DNA from: Oceanospirillaceae bacterium
GTDB lineage: Bacteria > Pseudomonadota > Gammaproteobacteria > Pseudomonadales > Balneatricaceae
Direction of reading: 5' to 3'
Length of the DNA: 64,000 bases
Assembly (NCBI GenBank): GCA_013215375.1
Contig: JABSRB010000016.1
Span: 50,739-114,738, forward strand
Shown here: one piece after another, positions 1 to 8,396 of the stretch
Layout: each line of letters begins with the position of its first letter
How positions within the stretch are numbered: the first letter of the stretch is position 1
Program-made: the position numbers and the translations under genes
Notes under the pieces: generated by a model
Told to the model about the DNA's origin: nothing
Database searches by the model: none
The model's input: the letters and a program-made list of their open reading frames with translations, nothing else

Positions 1-35
1 CAGGAGGAGATGGCGGCTGGGGTGGTGGAGACTAA
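1..35 (+). CDS. 3' end of a gene with a Gly-rich C-terminus (partial)
   Basis: The first bases, read from base 3, encode a run of Gly, Asp and Trp residues (GGDGGWGGGD) followed by TAA at 33-35. Gly-rich tails of this kind are common at the C-terminus of TPM-domain and related membrane-anchored proteins, but only about ten codons are inside the window, so the family cannot be established. It could also be chance. Confidence 0.35.
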   Translation, partial: GGDGGWGGGD

Positions 36-190
36 AGCTCTGATAACTTTTTTTATATAAAAACTATGAAATATAGACTCCGAGAGTATCAATAATAGTA
101 TTTTTATCGCTGTAGAATTGTTGTTGCAGCCGTCACTCCACCTCCATTCGTTATATCCATCGCTGTGAGCCGTTTTAAAAAGCAGATCGA

Positions 191-712
191 TCAGCTACTG
201 CGGCTCAACAGTGCGCGTTTTATAGTGGCCGGCACAATCAATTTATGTAACGGGGTAATCGCCGTCATATAAAACTTGCCGAAGAAGTTATGTACGTGAA
301 CCACGCTAGAGATAGTCACCAATCGACTGTCATCAGCTGCTTGAAAGATCGATATTTGCACATCTAAATGCTTGTCACTGTCGATTAAAATCACTTCCTG
401 TTCACTGATTGCTTTTATGGAAAAAATCCCAACGCTATCGCCAACTTGGTAGTCGCTCGCTGCTTTGCTTTTATCAACATCACCAATGTGGCCTAAATGT
501 TTTAAACCTAAGCGGGATACAATGCTGTTACGCGTCGCCATTAACAGGTTGACCCAGTTGGGGATGGTCGCAACTTGAGCTAACCATATTTGCATAGCGG
601 TGCTAGTACTTTGCTCAGTGTAGCTATAGGCATCGCTGTAATAAGCACCTTTTAATTGTGTGAATATTTGGCTTTGTGCTGGGATGTTAGAGGGCTGAAC
701 TACTACTTTCAT
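191..712 (-). CDS. DUF2867 family protein
   Basis: A 173-residue soluble protein with no signal peptide. The overall pattern matches the DUF2867 family: an N-terminal stretch with D-A-Y, a central W-V-N-L-L-M-x-x-R-N segment, the G-D-x-V-G-I-F core, and a C-terminal V-x-V-H-N-x-x-G-x-x-Y-M segment followed by P-x-H. The biochemical role of the family is unknown. It is transcribed away from the sigma-factor locus that begins 450 bp to the right, so it is probably not part of that system. The call rests on remembered family motifs; a start at 712 gives a sensible full-length protein. Confidence 0.72.
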   Translation of the reverse strand: MKVVVQPSNIPAQSQIFTQLKGAYYSDAYSYTEQSTSTAMQIWLAQVATIPNWVNLLMATRNSIVSRLGLKHLGHIGDVDKSKAASDYQVGDSVGIFSIKAISEQEVILIDSDKHLDVQISIFQAADDSRLVTISSVVHVHNFFGKFYMTAITPLHKLIVPATIKRALLSRSS

Positions 713-1162
713 TGTTATATATCATCCTTAATAAAGGTTGCAAAATTCAATCCGACACTTAGAAAAATGGTTAATCGTTTGATCGTAAAGCTATTTTCTA
801 CAGAGCCATTAAACGCCAACTTTTATTTAATGACAAGTAGAGTTGATGGCGATTGAGCAGCGCTTAGCAATCGGTAAAGCCTCATAAAATGACATTGTTC
901 ATGCATTAGAGTCCCTTTTTTATTTATAGTGTCATAAAGCTGGGTATTGGATTTGCTAAATCGCACTGTGATTTCGTCATGATTTTTATAAAGGAGACAA
1001 CCATTAACTGCCAATCAAGCCGAGTGATAATGCTATTTTATTGCGCTTAGAATGATGCCCAACTGGGGAATCTAAGTCGAAAGAGTTGCATTTTATAGTT
1101 AGATCTGAAATCATAATGAGAATCATTACTAATAAGCTCTTGTATAGAGGTTTCAGATTAAC
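713..1162. other. 450-bp intergenic region upstream of the sigma factor
   Basis: It separates the minus-strand DUF2867 gene from the plus-strand sigma-factor gene. Short open frames occur here, including one of 63 codons on the minus strand at 823-1014, but none has a recognisable product or a convincing ribosome binding site. The only clear signal is the Fur-box-like palindrome at 1112-1130. Confidence 0.6.
1112..1130. promoter_or_regulatory. Fur box-like operator
   Basis: The 19 bases here match 15 of 19 positions of the classical Fur consensus, including the symmetric core AATGAGAATCATT. The site lies 33 bp before the sigma-factor start codon, where it would overlap or follow the promoter. 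This predicts iron-repressed expression of the sigma/anti-sigma pair, as for fecI, pvdS and similar genes. Confidence 0.75.
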
Positions 1163-1672
1163 ATGGCCTATGATATGCAAACGGATCTCTCCCAACTCTA
1201 TGAAATGCATCAAGGTTGGTTGGCTAACTTCCTAAAAAAGCGGCTCAATTGTTCCCACCGTGCTGCAGATCTAGTGCAGGATACCTATTTAAAAATACTG
1301 ATCAATGGCAAGCTCCCCCCAACAGCTTATGCCAGGCAGTATTTGAGCAGAGTCGCTAAGGGGTTGATGGTTGATCATTATCGGCGCTGGCGAATAGAGC
1401 AAGTCTATCTTGAGAGCCTGCAGCATTTATCAGAGGCAGATCATGGCTCCCCTGAATATCATCTGCAAATTATTGAAACCTTGATTGAAATTGATACCTT
1501 ATTACATAACCTATCCGATAGAGCGCGAGAGGCCTTTTTGTTAAGAAGGCTTGAGGGGTTGTCTTATCAGGCAATTGCGCTGCAAATGAATGTCTCTGTC
1601 TCCTCAGTTGAAAAGTATGTTGCTAAAGGTCTGCAAGTTTGCGCGGTGGCGGTCATGGAACATGCTTTGTGA
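1163..1672 (+). CDS. FecI-type ECF RNA polymerase sigma factor
   Basis: A 169-residue extracytoplasmic-function sigma factor. Region 2 is visible near residues 12-75 (H-R-A-A-D-L-V-Q-D-T-Y-L-K, then D-H-Y-R-R-W). Region 4 lies near 112-160, with the helix-turn-helix L-S-Y-Q-A-I-A-L-Q-M-N-V-S-V-S-S-V-E-K. In the FecI group such factors are held by a membrane anti-sigma (FecR) until a ligand-loaded TonB-dependent receptor signals from outside. The next gene overlaps by four bases and is a FecR homologue, and the one after is an STN-bearing receptor, so the whole signalling chain is present. A Fur-like site precedes it. An alternative start is the ATG at 1175. Confidence 0.93.
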   Translation: MAYDMQTDLSQLYEMHQGWLANFLKKRLNCSHRAADLVQDTYLKILINGKLPPTAYARQYLSRVAKGLMVDHYRRWRIEQVYLESLQHLSEADHGSPEYHLQIIETLIEIDTLLHNLSDRAREAFLLRRLEGLSYQAIALQMNVSVSSVEKYVAKGLQVCAVAVMEHAL

Positions 1673-2619
1673 GTGCATCGCGCAGGGCAGATTTAGAGCG
1701 TATCCAGCAGGCGGCAATTTGGATGGCGCGTCTATGGTCAGATGAGCCAACACAGCAGCAGCGAGTAGCTTGCGAAGCGTGGCGCAATGCTGATCCAGAT
1801 AATGAAAAAGCTTGGCAGTGTACGCTCAATGCGCAGACTCGTTTAGCCATGGCGCCAAAGAATAGCACCCACTTAATTACCCGCAGCCGGACAATGTCGC
1901 GGCGAAATATGTTGGGATTGGCTGGTTTCGGTGCGGGTGGCTTGATGTTTGCGGGAGGGTATCAGCTGCATGATAATAAGCCCCACTGGGCGGGCTACTT
2001 AACCAGCGCTCAACTGAGTACCCAGACCGGTGAAATAAAGAAGCTTCGTATGCACAATGGTGCTCAGCTAGCGGTGAATACTGCGACGGATATCTCAATG
2101 TCTGCTGCTGATTCGCTAGTGCTGAATGACGGTGAAATTTGGCTGGAAAGCCGTAGTGAAACTCCAGTGTACATTGATACTCCAAACGGCAGAATTACTC
2201 ACCGCGGTGGACAGTTAAGTGTCCGCCATACCAATGCCCACAGCAAGGTGAGCTTGTTTTCAGGCAACGCAGCAAAAATTAAGGGCAGTAACATGGCGGA
2301 TGCAATGTTATTGCATCCCTTGCATAAAATAGATTTTAGGGCGTCGGAGGTTGGGCCACTGCACTCTGCCAATATCAACGATATCGGCTGGGTAAAGGGT
2401 AAGCTAGTGGTACAAAATATGCCATTGGCTGACTTTATCGCTGAGCTGAGTCGCTATCGAACAGGCATGTTACGTATCTCTCCAGAGTTAGCTGATTTGT
2501 CGGTGACGGGAGTGTTTACGCTCAGCAATACTGATCTTATTTTGCAGCAATTACGCGCGAGCTTGCCAATTAAAGTGCAGCAATTGACTCGTTATTGGGT
2601 AAGCATCTCCGCAGTATAA
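1669..2619 (+). CDS. FecR-type transmembrane anti-sigma factor / sigma regulator
   Basis: About 316 residues. The GTG at 1669 overlaps the sigma-factor TGA (GTGA), which favours translational coupling, so I prefer it to the longer frame starting at 1639. The N-terminal cytoplasmic part has the FecR N-domain pattern (A-I-W-x-A-R-L-W-S-D followed by W-R-N-A-D-P-x-N-E-x-A-W). A single membrane segment lies near residues 85-105 (L-G-L-A-G-F-G-A-G-G-L-M-F). The periplasmic FecR domain follows, and the C-terminus resembles an STN-like fold (G-x-L-V-V-Q-N-M-P-L-A-D-F-I-A-E-L-S-R-Y). It would bind the sigma factor inside and the receptor's STN domain in the periplasm. Confidence 0.9.
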   Translation: MSASRRADLERIQQAAIWMARLWSDEPTQQQRVACEAWRNADPDNEKAWQCTLNAQTRLAMAPKNSTHLITRSRTMSRRNMLGLAGFGAGGLMFAGGYQLHDNKPHWAGYLTSAQLSTQTGEIKKLRMHNGAQLAVNTATDISMSAADSLVLNDGEIWLESRSETPVYIDTPNGRITHRGGQLSVRHTNAHSKVSLFSGNAAKIKGSNMADAMLLHPLHKIDFRASEVGPLHSANINDIGWVKGKLVVQNMPLADFIAELSRYRTGMLRISPELADLSVTGVFTLSNTDLILQQLRASLPIKVQQLTRYWVSISAV

Positions 2620-2858
2620 AAGTCATTAGTAAACGCAATCCCAGTCACAACAGAGCAGCTAAATGACTGTTGTCTGCTTATAAAACGTCCATGTCCCCTT
2701 TCAGTCAGCTTTTAAAAGAGAGCTGATCTAGCACTCGTATCAATTTTTAATCTCAAGTATTAGAAAAATAATACAAATATTAATTTTTTCTTTACGGGTT
2801 TTTAAATCTCATTCGTTAAAGAAGTATAAATCTGAAAATTACTAATGAGAGATAATCA

Positions 2859-5800
2859 ATGAAGTCCTCGAAGTTTAGTGGCGTATTTAAAGTCTTAGTG
2901 TTGGCAGTGCCAGTGAGCACCGTTTGTCTAGCAGGGATGGGTCCTAGTGTACAAGCGGCGGAACAAATAACGCTCAGTGAAGCGCGTCAATATTCCATAG
3001 CGCCAGGGCCGCTGGGCCAAGTATTAAATGAGTTTTCGCTGCAGGCTGGGATTGATTTTTCCATGGATGCGTCTCTCACGGCGCAACAGAAAAGTACTGG
3101 TGTGTCTGGTACTTATCGGGTGAATGAGGCCTTAGATGTTTTATTAAAAGGCACCGCTCTGGTGGCGCAGAAAATGGCTGCTGGTAGTTTTGTCCTTAAG
3201 GTAGCGCCTATAAAATTAGGCCTGCAGACCGTTATTGTGCATGGTAAAAGCGATGTCGATGAAGATGGCTACAATGCTGTTTTCGATAAAAACACCTCCA
3301 GTGCCTTTATGGGTAAACGGGACGTAGAACGCTTTAAAGGCACAAACCCCTCTGATTTATTACAAGGTGTGGCGGGTGTCTTTAGTGGAGAGTCACGTAA
3401 CAGTGGTGCGTTAGATCTAAATATCCGAGGCATACAAGGCCCGGGCCGAGTGCCGGTGAGCATCGATGGCACGGAACAGGCATTGACAGTATGGCGTGGC
3501 TATAACGGCGCGACCAACCGCAACTATATCGATCCAAACCTTATTAGTAATATCCAGATCTACAAAGGCGCGACTAACGAGCGTGACGTGAACAGTGGTG
3601 TCGGTGGCGCCATGGTGATTAAAACACTGGCAGCGGATGATATTGTTAAAGAAGGCGAGAGCTTTGGGGTTGAATGGGTCTTAGAGGGCAGTAGTAATGC
3701 GATTAAGCCTCGTGTTCCGCGATTGCATACAGGAGAAAAAGCGAGTGATATTCCAGGGTTCCCCTCTGGGTTTTACCCCTACACAGATCCAAGCTTGCTG
3801 GTGGGCGTTAAGTCTAAATCAGCGAGCGATCAAAACCCACTCAGTGGAGCGGATGCAGCCTACCGCCTAGCGGTGGCGAAAAAAACTGAAGACTTTGATT
3901 TGTTAGCTGCTTATGCCTATCGCAAACGTGGTAACTATTATTCAGGGTCGAATAATAGCGATTATTACAGTCAATCAAGTGATGGAAAAAAAGATTATGT
4001 CATCTCTATGGCAAATTTTTGGAAGCCCGGTGATGAGGTAACCAATACATCCAGTGAGATGGAATCGTTACTGCTAAAAGCAAACTTTCATCTCTATAAT
4101 GATCAACAGCTGAGTTTTGGTTTTCGCCAGTCTCAATCCAGTTACGGTGAGATTATGCCCTCCAGAATTAACACCGCTGCTGATAGGGCATCAATTCAGT
4201 GGCCTTTAAGTAAAGTGGATGCCAAAGCATATAACATCACTTACAACTACAAGCCGTTGGATAATTCTCTGGTAGATTTTAACGCTAACCTATGGCGTAC
4301 AGATACTGTCAGCGATACTTATAGTGCCGGCGGATTCCCCAATCAGAATTTAGTGTCTGATCCAGACGGTACTTTGTATAATACTGCAATTGCCAATGCT
4401 CGTAACATTCGTGACGGAATCTCTCTGAGTAATAAAATGCAGCTCAGTGATAGCTTGGACCTTACTTTAGGTGCTAATTTTCAACACGAGAAACTCTCAT
4501 CTGTTGATGAATATGAGCCAAGACTGGTCGCTGGTCGCTCGTATCCAAGAGCTGGGCGTCGCGAAGAGTGGCAAACTAATTTTGATTTGTCTTTTCAGCC
4601 AGTGGATAAATTTAAAATAAATGCAGGTATGAGTTATTCCGCCTACTGGGCTTATGATGATTTCCTCGCGGCTCATCCTGATGAGTTTGACTCAGTACTC
4701 ACTGAATATTTCAAAGTTGTGTATAGCACAGAAACGTGGCACACCGATTCAGATACAGTGCACCTAGCCAACATAGCTTCGACCACCTCTAGCCTGGAAG
4801 ATGTTAGAGACTTATTGTGGGATCCCACTGACCCTTTGTATATTCCCGTTTTTAAGGCGATTGCCGATGGGTGGTTCGCTGCGAACCTCGCTACGGCATT
4901 GGTACAAATCGAGGCGGATCGCACTCGTTTAATCAAAGAAACCAACTCCGATCTTACTTGGAAACCCGATGAGGAAGGCAATTATTCGCGGGAGGATTTC
5001 GCTTGTCTTAACGGAGAGCTGGATGATTTAAATGTGACCAGTTGCAGAGCGGATGGTGTTGAAGTGACTCAAAAAATGAAGGCTGAAAAAAAATCAGATC
5101 ACGGTTGGGTACCGCATTTAATGGCGAGTTATCAATTCAGTGATTATAGTCGCGCCTATTTTAAATACAGCGAAACATTACGTTTTCCCAGTATGTTTGA
5201 GAGCACTATTGCCTTTTCTGCCTCGCAGTCCCTTTACGATCTTAAACCAGAACACGCCTACAATTGGGAATTAGCTTATGTGCACGATCTTACCCAGTGG
5301 CTCCCCAATGCCGAATATGCTGATATCAAACTGGCATATTACGAGAACCTGACTCGTGATGTGATAGAACGAGACAGTAAATTTAAGTTTAACAATATTG
5401 ATAAACAAAAAATTAGGGGCTTAGAGCTAGATTTTCGCTACGATAACGGCCGGTTTTTCACTGGGTTAGGCGTCAATTACAATTTACAAAATGAAATATG
5501 TGATGAAGATACAGCCGCCATGCTCTCAAGAAATAACACCGTGGTATCTTTGGCGAACCCTATGCCTGACTGTTTTAAATACGGCTTCCCCAATGGCTAT
5601 CAGCTAGCGCAAGCTACTCCGGATCTATCTGCTAATTTGTCTTTAGGCGGGCGCTTTTTAGAGCGCCGCTTAGAGGTTGGAGGGCGAGTGACTTATTACA
5701 AAGGGTATGACAATGAGGATTTGGATTGGTATGCGCAACACACTAATCCAGGTTATGTCTATTTCTACAACACTCCCTTTAGCTGGGGCGAAACACTGCT

Positions 5801-5957
5801 TTTTGATGCCTACGCCCGTTATAAAATCAATGATGGACTCGATGTAGAGTTTGTCGGTACTAACTTAACGGATCAATATTATGTAGATCCCTCCACGAGA
5901 ACCGCTATCGCAGCGCCTGGGCGCACGGTAAAACTGAGTTTAACGGGGCGTTTTTAA
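2859..5957 (+). CDS. TonB-dependent outer-membrane receptor with STN signalling domain (HphR/heme-receptor-like)
   Basis: 1032 residues. A signal peptide ends near A-Q-A at residue 34. An STN (secretin/TonB N-terminal) domain follows at about 45-115 (Y-S-I-A-P-G-P-L-G-Q-V-L-N-E-F), then a TonB-box region near Q-T-V-I-V, a plug at about 150-265 (D-L-L-Q-G-V-A-G-V-F, N-I-R-G-I-Q-G) and a large beta-barrel ending in aromatic F. In the barrel, L-R-F-P-S near residue 775 and the later P-E-H-A-Y-N-W-E segment resemble the FRAP/NPNL region of heme receptors. The STN domain matches the FecI/FecR pair upstream. Followed by a hemophilin-like gene and a Slam, it most resembles HphR of Acinetobacter. The actual ligand is inferred. 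Confidence 0.88.
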   Translation: MKSSKFSGVFKVLVLAVPVSTVCLAGMGPSVQAAEQITLSEARQYSIAPGPLGQVLNEFSLQAGIDFSMDASLTAQQKSTGVSGTYRVNEALDVLLKGTALVAQKMAAGSFVLKVAPIKLGLQTVIVHGKSDVDEDGYNAVFDKNTSSAFMGKRDVERFKGTNPSDLLQGVAGVFSGESRNSGALDLNIRGIQGPGRVPVSIDGTEQALTVWRGYNGATNRNYIDPNLISNIQIYKGATNERDVNSGVGGAMVIKTLAADDIVKEGESFGVEWVLEGSSNAIKPRVPRLHTGEKASDIPGFPSGFYPYTDPSLLVGVKSKSASDQNPLSGADAAYRLAVAKKTEDFDLLAAYAYRKRGNYYSGSNNSDYYSQSSDGKKDYVISMANFWKPGDEVTNTSSEMESLLLKANFHLYNDQQLSFGFRQSQSSYGEIMPSRINTAADRASIQWPLSKVDAKAYNITYNYKPLDNSLVDFNANLWRTDTVSDTYSAGGFPNQNLVSDPDGTLYNTAIANARNIRDGISLSNKMQLSDSLDLTLGANFQHEKLSSVDEYEPRLVAGRSYPRAGRREEWQTNFDLSFQPVDKFKINAGMSYSAYWAYDDFLAAHPDEFDSVLTEYFKVVYSTETWHTDSDTVHLANIASTTSSLEDVRDLLWDPTDPLYIPVFKAIADGWFAANLATALVQIEADRTRLIKETNSDLTWKPDEEGNYSREDFACLNGELDDLNVTSCRADGVEVTQKMKAEKKSDHGWVPHLMASYQFSDYSRAYFKYSETLRFPSMFESTIAFSASQSLYDLKPEHAYNWELAYVHDLTQWLPNAEYADIKLAYYENLTRDVIERDSKFKFNNIDKQKIRGLELDFRYDNGRFFTGLGVNYNLQNEICDEDTAAMLSRNNTVVSLANPMPDCFKYGFPNGYQLAQATPDLSANLSLGGRFLERRLEVGGRVTYYKGYDNEDLDWYAQHTNPGYVYFYNTPFSWGETLLFDAYARYKINDGLDVEFVGTNLTDQYYVDPSTRTAIAAPGRTVKLSLTGRF

Positions 5958-6057
5958 ACGTACTGTTCTACAAGGCAGAGTTTGGCTCTGTTATTGAAAA
6001 GCGTGTTTATTTAATTGTTTAGTTAATAGTTTAGTTTATAAAATGAGGAGTAATACC

Positions 6058-6825
6058 ATGAAATATTTACCTTTAATTGGGGTCGTTACAGTCGCTGTTA
6101 GCATGGCAACCAGTATGACTCAAGCGGCGGGGTTTGCCGGTGAAACCACTAACGCAACTTATGTGAACGTGGATGTCTCCAATGTTTATTATCCTGGATC
6201 GCCACATACAGTTGGTTTGGCAGGGATTTCTGTAGAAGTAACCGGTGTCGATGATTACGTTGATTTTGCCGGTTTAACCACTTATGGCTCTTATGCCAAT
6301 GGCGTTTATTCTCTAAACTTTCCCTATACTGGTGCGCCAGCAAGTCATAGTGATTTAGGGGTGTTTCATTTCGCAGAAGTAGGTAGCAGTGACGTATGGT
6401 TTGGCGAGTGGTCTAACGATGGCAGTCTTGGTAATACTACCCGTACGGTTTACTACTCTGGGATGAATGCAGACAGCTCGGTTCCCTCATCCGGAACAGC
6501 GTCTTATACGGTAGTGGGTATCAATAACTATGATGGCAGTGCGGGTAGCTTACTCAACGGAACTTTGAGTGCTGATTTTGGTGCAGCAACGCTGAGTGGC
6601 ACTTTGTATAATGCTGACTTTAGCAGCATTGTAAATCTTGGCAGCACTACTATTAACAGTGATGCCTCGGTAACCGGTTCATCTGCCCTAGGGTTATTTA
6701 GCGGTACTTTAGTGACATCAGGAGCTGTCTCTGCACAGTTCTACAACGGTCAAACGGATCTTGCTGGTCTGGTTGATTTCGCAGGGGCCAATTATGATGT
6801 GGCCTTTGGTGGTACTAAGAACTAG
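6058..6825 (+). CDS. hemophilin-like secreted protein (Slam cargo, HphA-like)
   Basis: About 255 residues. The start at 6058 is preferred because GAGGAG stands 7 bp upstream. A signal peptide ends near T-Q-A-A at residue 24; there is no lipobox Cys, and the mature protein has no cysteine, so it should be soluble rather than a lipoprotein. The C-terminal half (about 165-255) has the Gly/Ser-rich beta-barrel pattern of the TbpB/HphA family: G-T-L-S-A-D-F, A-Q-F-Y-N-G, L-A-G-L-V-D-F and final V-A-F-G-G-T. The N-terminal half would be the ligand-binding handle. Its position between a TonB receptor and a Slam gene is the hphR-hphA-hsmA arrangement. Heme as ligand is inferred; other metal ligands are possible. 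Confidence 0.75.
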   Translation: MKYLPLIGVVTVAVSMATSMTQAAGFAGETTNATYVNVDVSNVYYPGSPHTVGLAGISVEVTGVDDYVDFAGLTTYGSYANGVYSLNFPYTGAPASHSDLGVFHFAEVGSSDVWFGEWSNDGSLGNTTRTVYYSGMNADSSVPSSGTASYTVVGINNYDGSAGSLLNGTLSADFGAATLSGTLYNADFSSIVNLGSTTINSDASVTGSSALGLFSGTLVTSGAVSAQFYNGQTDLAGLVDFAGANYDVAFGGTKN

Positions 6826-6840
6826 TTAGTTCTGTGATAA

Positions 6841-6866
6841 GCCGAGCACCTGTCAAAGTGCTCGGC
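6841..6866 (+). terminator. hairpin between hemophore and Slam genes (partial terminator)
   Basis: Perfect 9-bp inverted repeat GCCGAGCAC / GTGCTCGGC with an 8-base loop, followed by a pyrimidine-rich stretch containing six T. It lies 15 bp past the cargo stop codon and ahead of the Slam gene. It could end part of the transcripts so that the cargo is made in excess of its translocon, or protect the cargo mRNA 3' end. Confidence 0.6.
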
Positions 6867-6901
6867 ACTTCTCTTCTCTCTTTTTTATTAGAGTGTCCCT
6901 G

Positions 6902-8395
6902 ATGTTTTTATTTATGCAGAATCGATGTTTGTGTAGCTGTCTGTTGCTGGTATTGACGATAGTGTTTATCAGTGCGTCTGCTGATGCCAGCGATATCGAT
7001 ACTCAATTGCGTATCGAGCAAAATATTGAAAAAAATAGTCACCATCAAGAGTTAGATATTCTCAAGGATGAAGATTATCTAGGGCATAAACATCCAGAGC
7101 TGATCCTAGAAGGTAAGTCTTATCCCGTAAAACATAATGTTAATGATCTTGGACGAGCACTCTATGTGTCACTGCAAGAGAAAAACTGGAGTGCTGCACA
7201 GTATTTTCTCAGTCAATATCAAAGCTTGCACAACCCGGACCCACAATTATTGGCTTATGCAAAAGGGTCGCTGGCGAGGATTAAAGGGGATTTGCAATCA
7301 TCCATTAAAGAGTTCCAGCATTTATTATCCCTCAACGCCCATTTTTTACCGGGGCAGTTGGCGCTCGCTAGGGTGTTGTTTGAAGACCATCAAGATAGAG
7401 CAGCGAGTAGTGTGTTTGCAAAAATAGCGAAAAAATTAAATGCCGATAATAAGCAGCAGAAAGGGGTAGGCCGCACGGTCACCAGCTTTAGCAGTGCGCT
7501 GAAAAAACGCGGCGACTGGGCACGGACTGTCATTGTGGGTGGGGTATGGAAAGATAATCTCAATCAATCTTCACAGAGCGAAACTTGCCTGCTCAGCTAT
7601 CAGGGACAATGTATTTATACACGCACTCTTCCTGAGGCTATATCAGCTGCTGGTCTAGATTATCAGCTTACTGCCAGTAAAAAATGGTCCTTTGCTAAAC
7701 ATCATGGGCTCTACACTAAATCACTATGGTATGGCCAAAGATATGACGAATATTCCCAGTACAATCAAAGTACTTTCAATAGCCAACTCGGCTATCGGTA
7801 CCAAGATATAGATACTCAAATACGTCTGGCACCGCTGTTTGAATTCTCCAGTTACGGCACTGAATCTTTATATAGTGCCTGGGGGCTGCATGGCGAATGG
7901 ACAGAGAATATTTCTAGGCAGCGTATGTTCAAATTTAATGTCGACTACAAAGAACTGCGATACAAAAAGGACAACTACCAGCGTTACGATGGGCCCTCTT
8001 ACTCGCTCAATGCCACCCTTTGGCAAGGTTTTACTGATAATTGGACAGTATTTGGCGGGGTGGATTGGTTAAATAGGCTGGCAGAAGATCGGCCTTATGC
8101 CTATCGTCAGGTAGGCATGCGCATCGGTGTTTCTAAAATCTTTACCAATAAGCTCAGCACCACGTTATTTGGTGCTGTTCGACAGCAGTCGTATCATGAG
8201 TTTAGTAACCTTTTAGGGGAGCGGCGTGAGGATAATGTGATAAATATCACTCTAGTGGTTAAAGCGCCTAATCTTTCGCTGTTTGGGGTGACTCCCAGTC
8301 TGACGCTGTCACATTTTGATACTCGCAGTAATGTTGATTGGCTATACAGCCAGCGAAGCAATGAGATCAGTCTAAAAATAGAAAAGAGCTTTTGA
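6902..8395 (+). CDS. Slam (surface lipoprotein assembly modifier, DUF560) outer-membrane translocon
   Basis: About 497 residues from the ATG at 6902 (AGAG sits 8 bp before it; a GTG at 6893 and an ATG at 6914 are alternatives). A signal peptide ends near A-S-A-D-A. The N-terminal periplasmic part (about 40-175) reads as TPR-like helices (A-Y-A-K-G-S-L-A-R-I-K-G-D, P-G-Q-L-A-L-A-R-V-L-F-E-D). The C-terminal part from about 190 is an aromatic-rich beta-barrel with motifs usual in Slams (Y-Q-L-x-A-S-K-K-W, R-Q-V-G-M-R-I-G-V-S-K, S-R-S/Q-R-S-N-E-I-S-L-K) and ends in F. Slams move TbpB/HphA-type cargo across the outer membrane. The cargo gene is directly upstream. Confidence 0.88.
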   Translation: MFLFMQNRCLCSCLLLVLTIVFISASADASDIDTQLRIEQNIEKNSHHQELDILKDEDYLGHKHPELILEGKSYPVKHNVNDLGRALYVSLQEKNWSAAQYFLSQYQSLHNPDPQLLAYAKGSLARIKGDLQSSIKEFQHLLSLNAHFLPGQLALARVLFEDHQDRAASSVFAKIAKKLNADNKQQKGVGRTVTSFSSALKKRGDWARTVIVGGVWKDNLNQSSQSETCLLSYQGQCIYTRTLPEAISAAGLDYQLTASKKWSFAKHHGLYTKSLWYGQRYDEYSQYNQSTFNSQLGYRYQDIDTQIRLAPLFEFSSYGTESLYSAWGLHGEWTENISRQRMFKFNVDYKELRYKKDNYQRYDGPSYSLNATLWQGFTDNWTVFGGVDWLNRLAEDRPYAYRQVGMRIGVSKIFTNKLSTTLFGAVRQQSYHEFSNLLGERREDNVINITLVVKAPNLSLFGVTPSLTLSHFDTRSNVDWLYSQRSNEISLKIEKSF

Positions 8396-8396
8396 C

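Noticed and set aside
823..1014. 63-codon open frame on the minus strand upstream of the sigma gene
   Set aside because: No recognisable domain, no convincing ribosome binding site and a composition like non-coding DNA; kept only as part of the intergenic description.
2840..2858. Possible second Fur box just before the TonB receptor gene
   Set aside because: Only scattered matches (GATAAT and ATGAGA) without the 7-1-7 symmetry seen at 1112-1130.
6149..6343. 64-codon frame antisense to the hemophilin-like gene
   Set aside because: The plus-strand gene has a signal peptide, ribosome binding site and barrel motif; the antisense frame has none.
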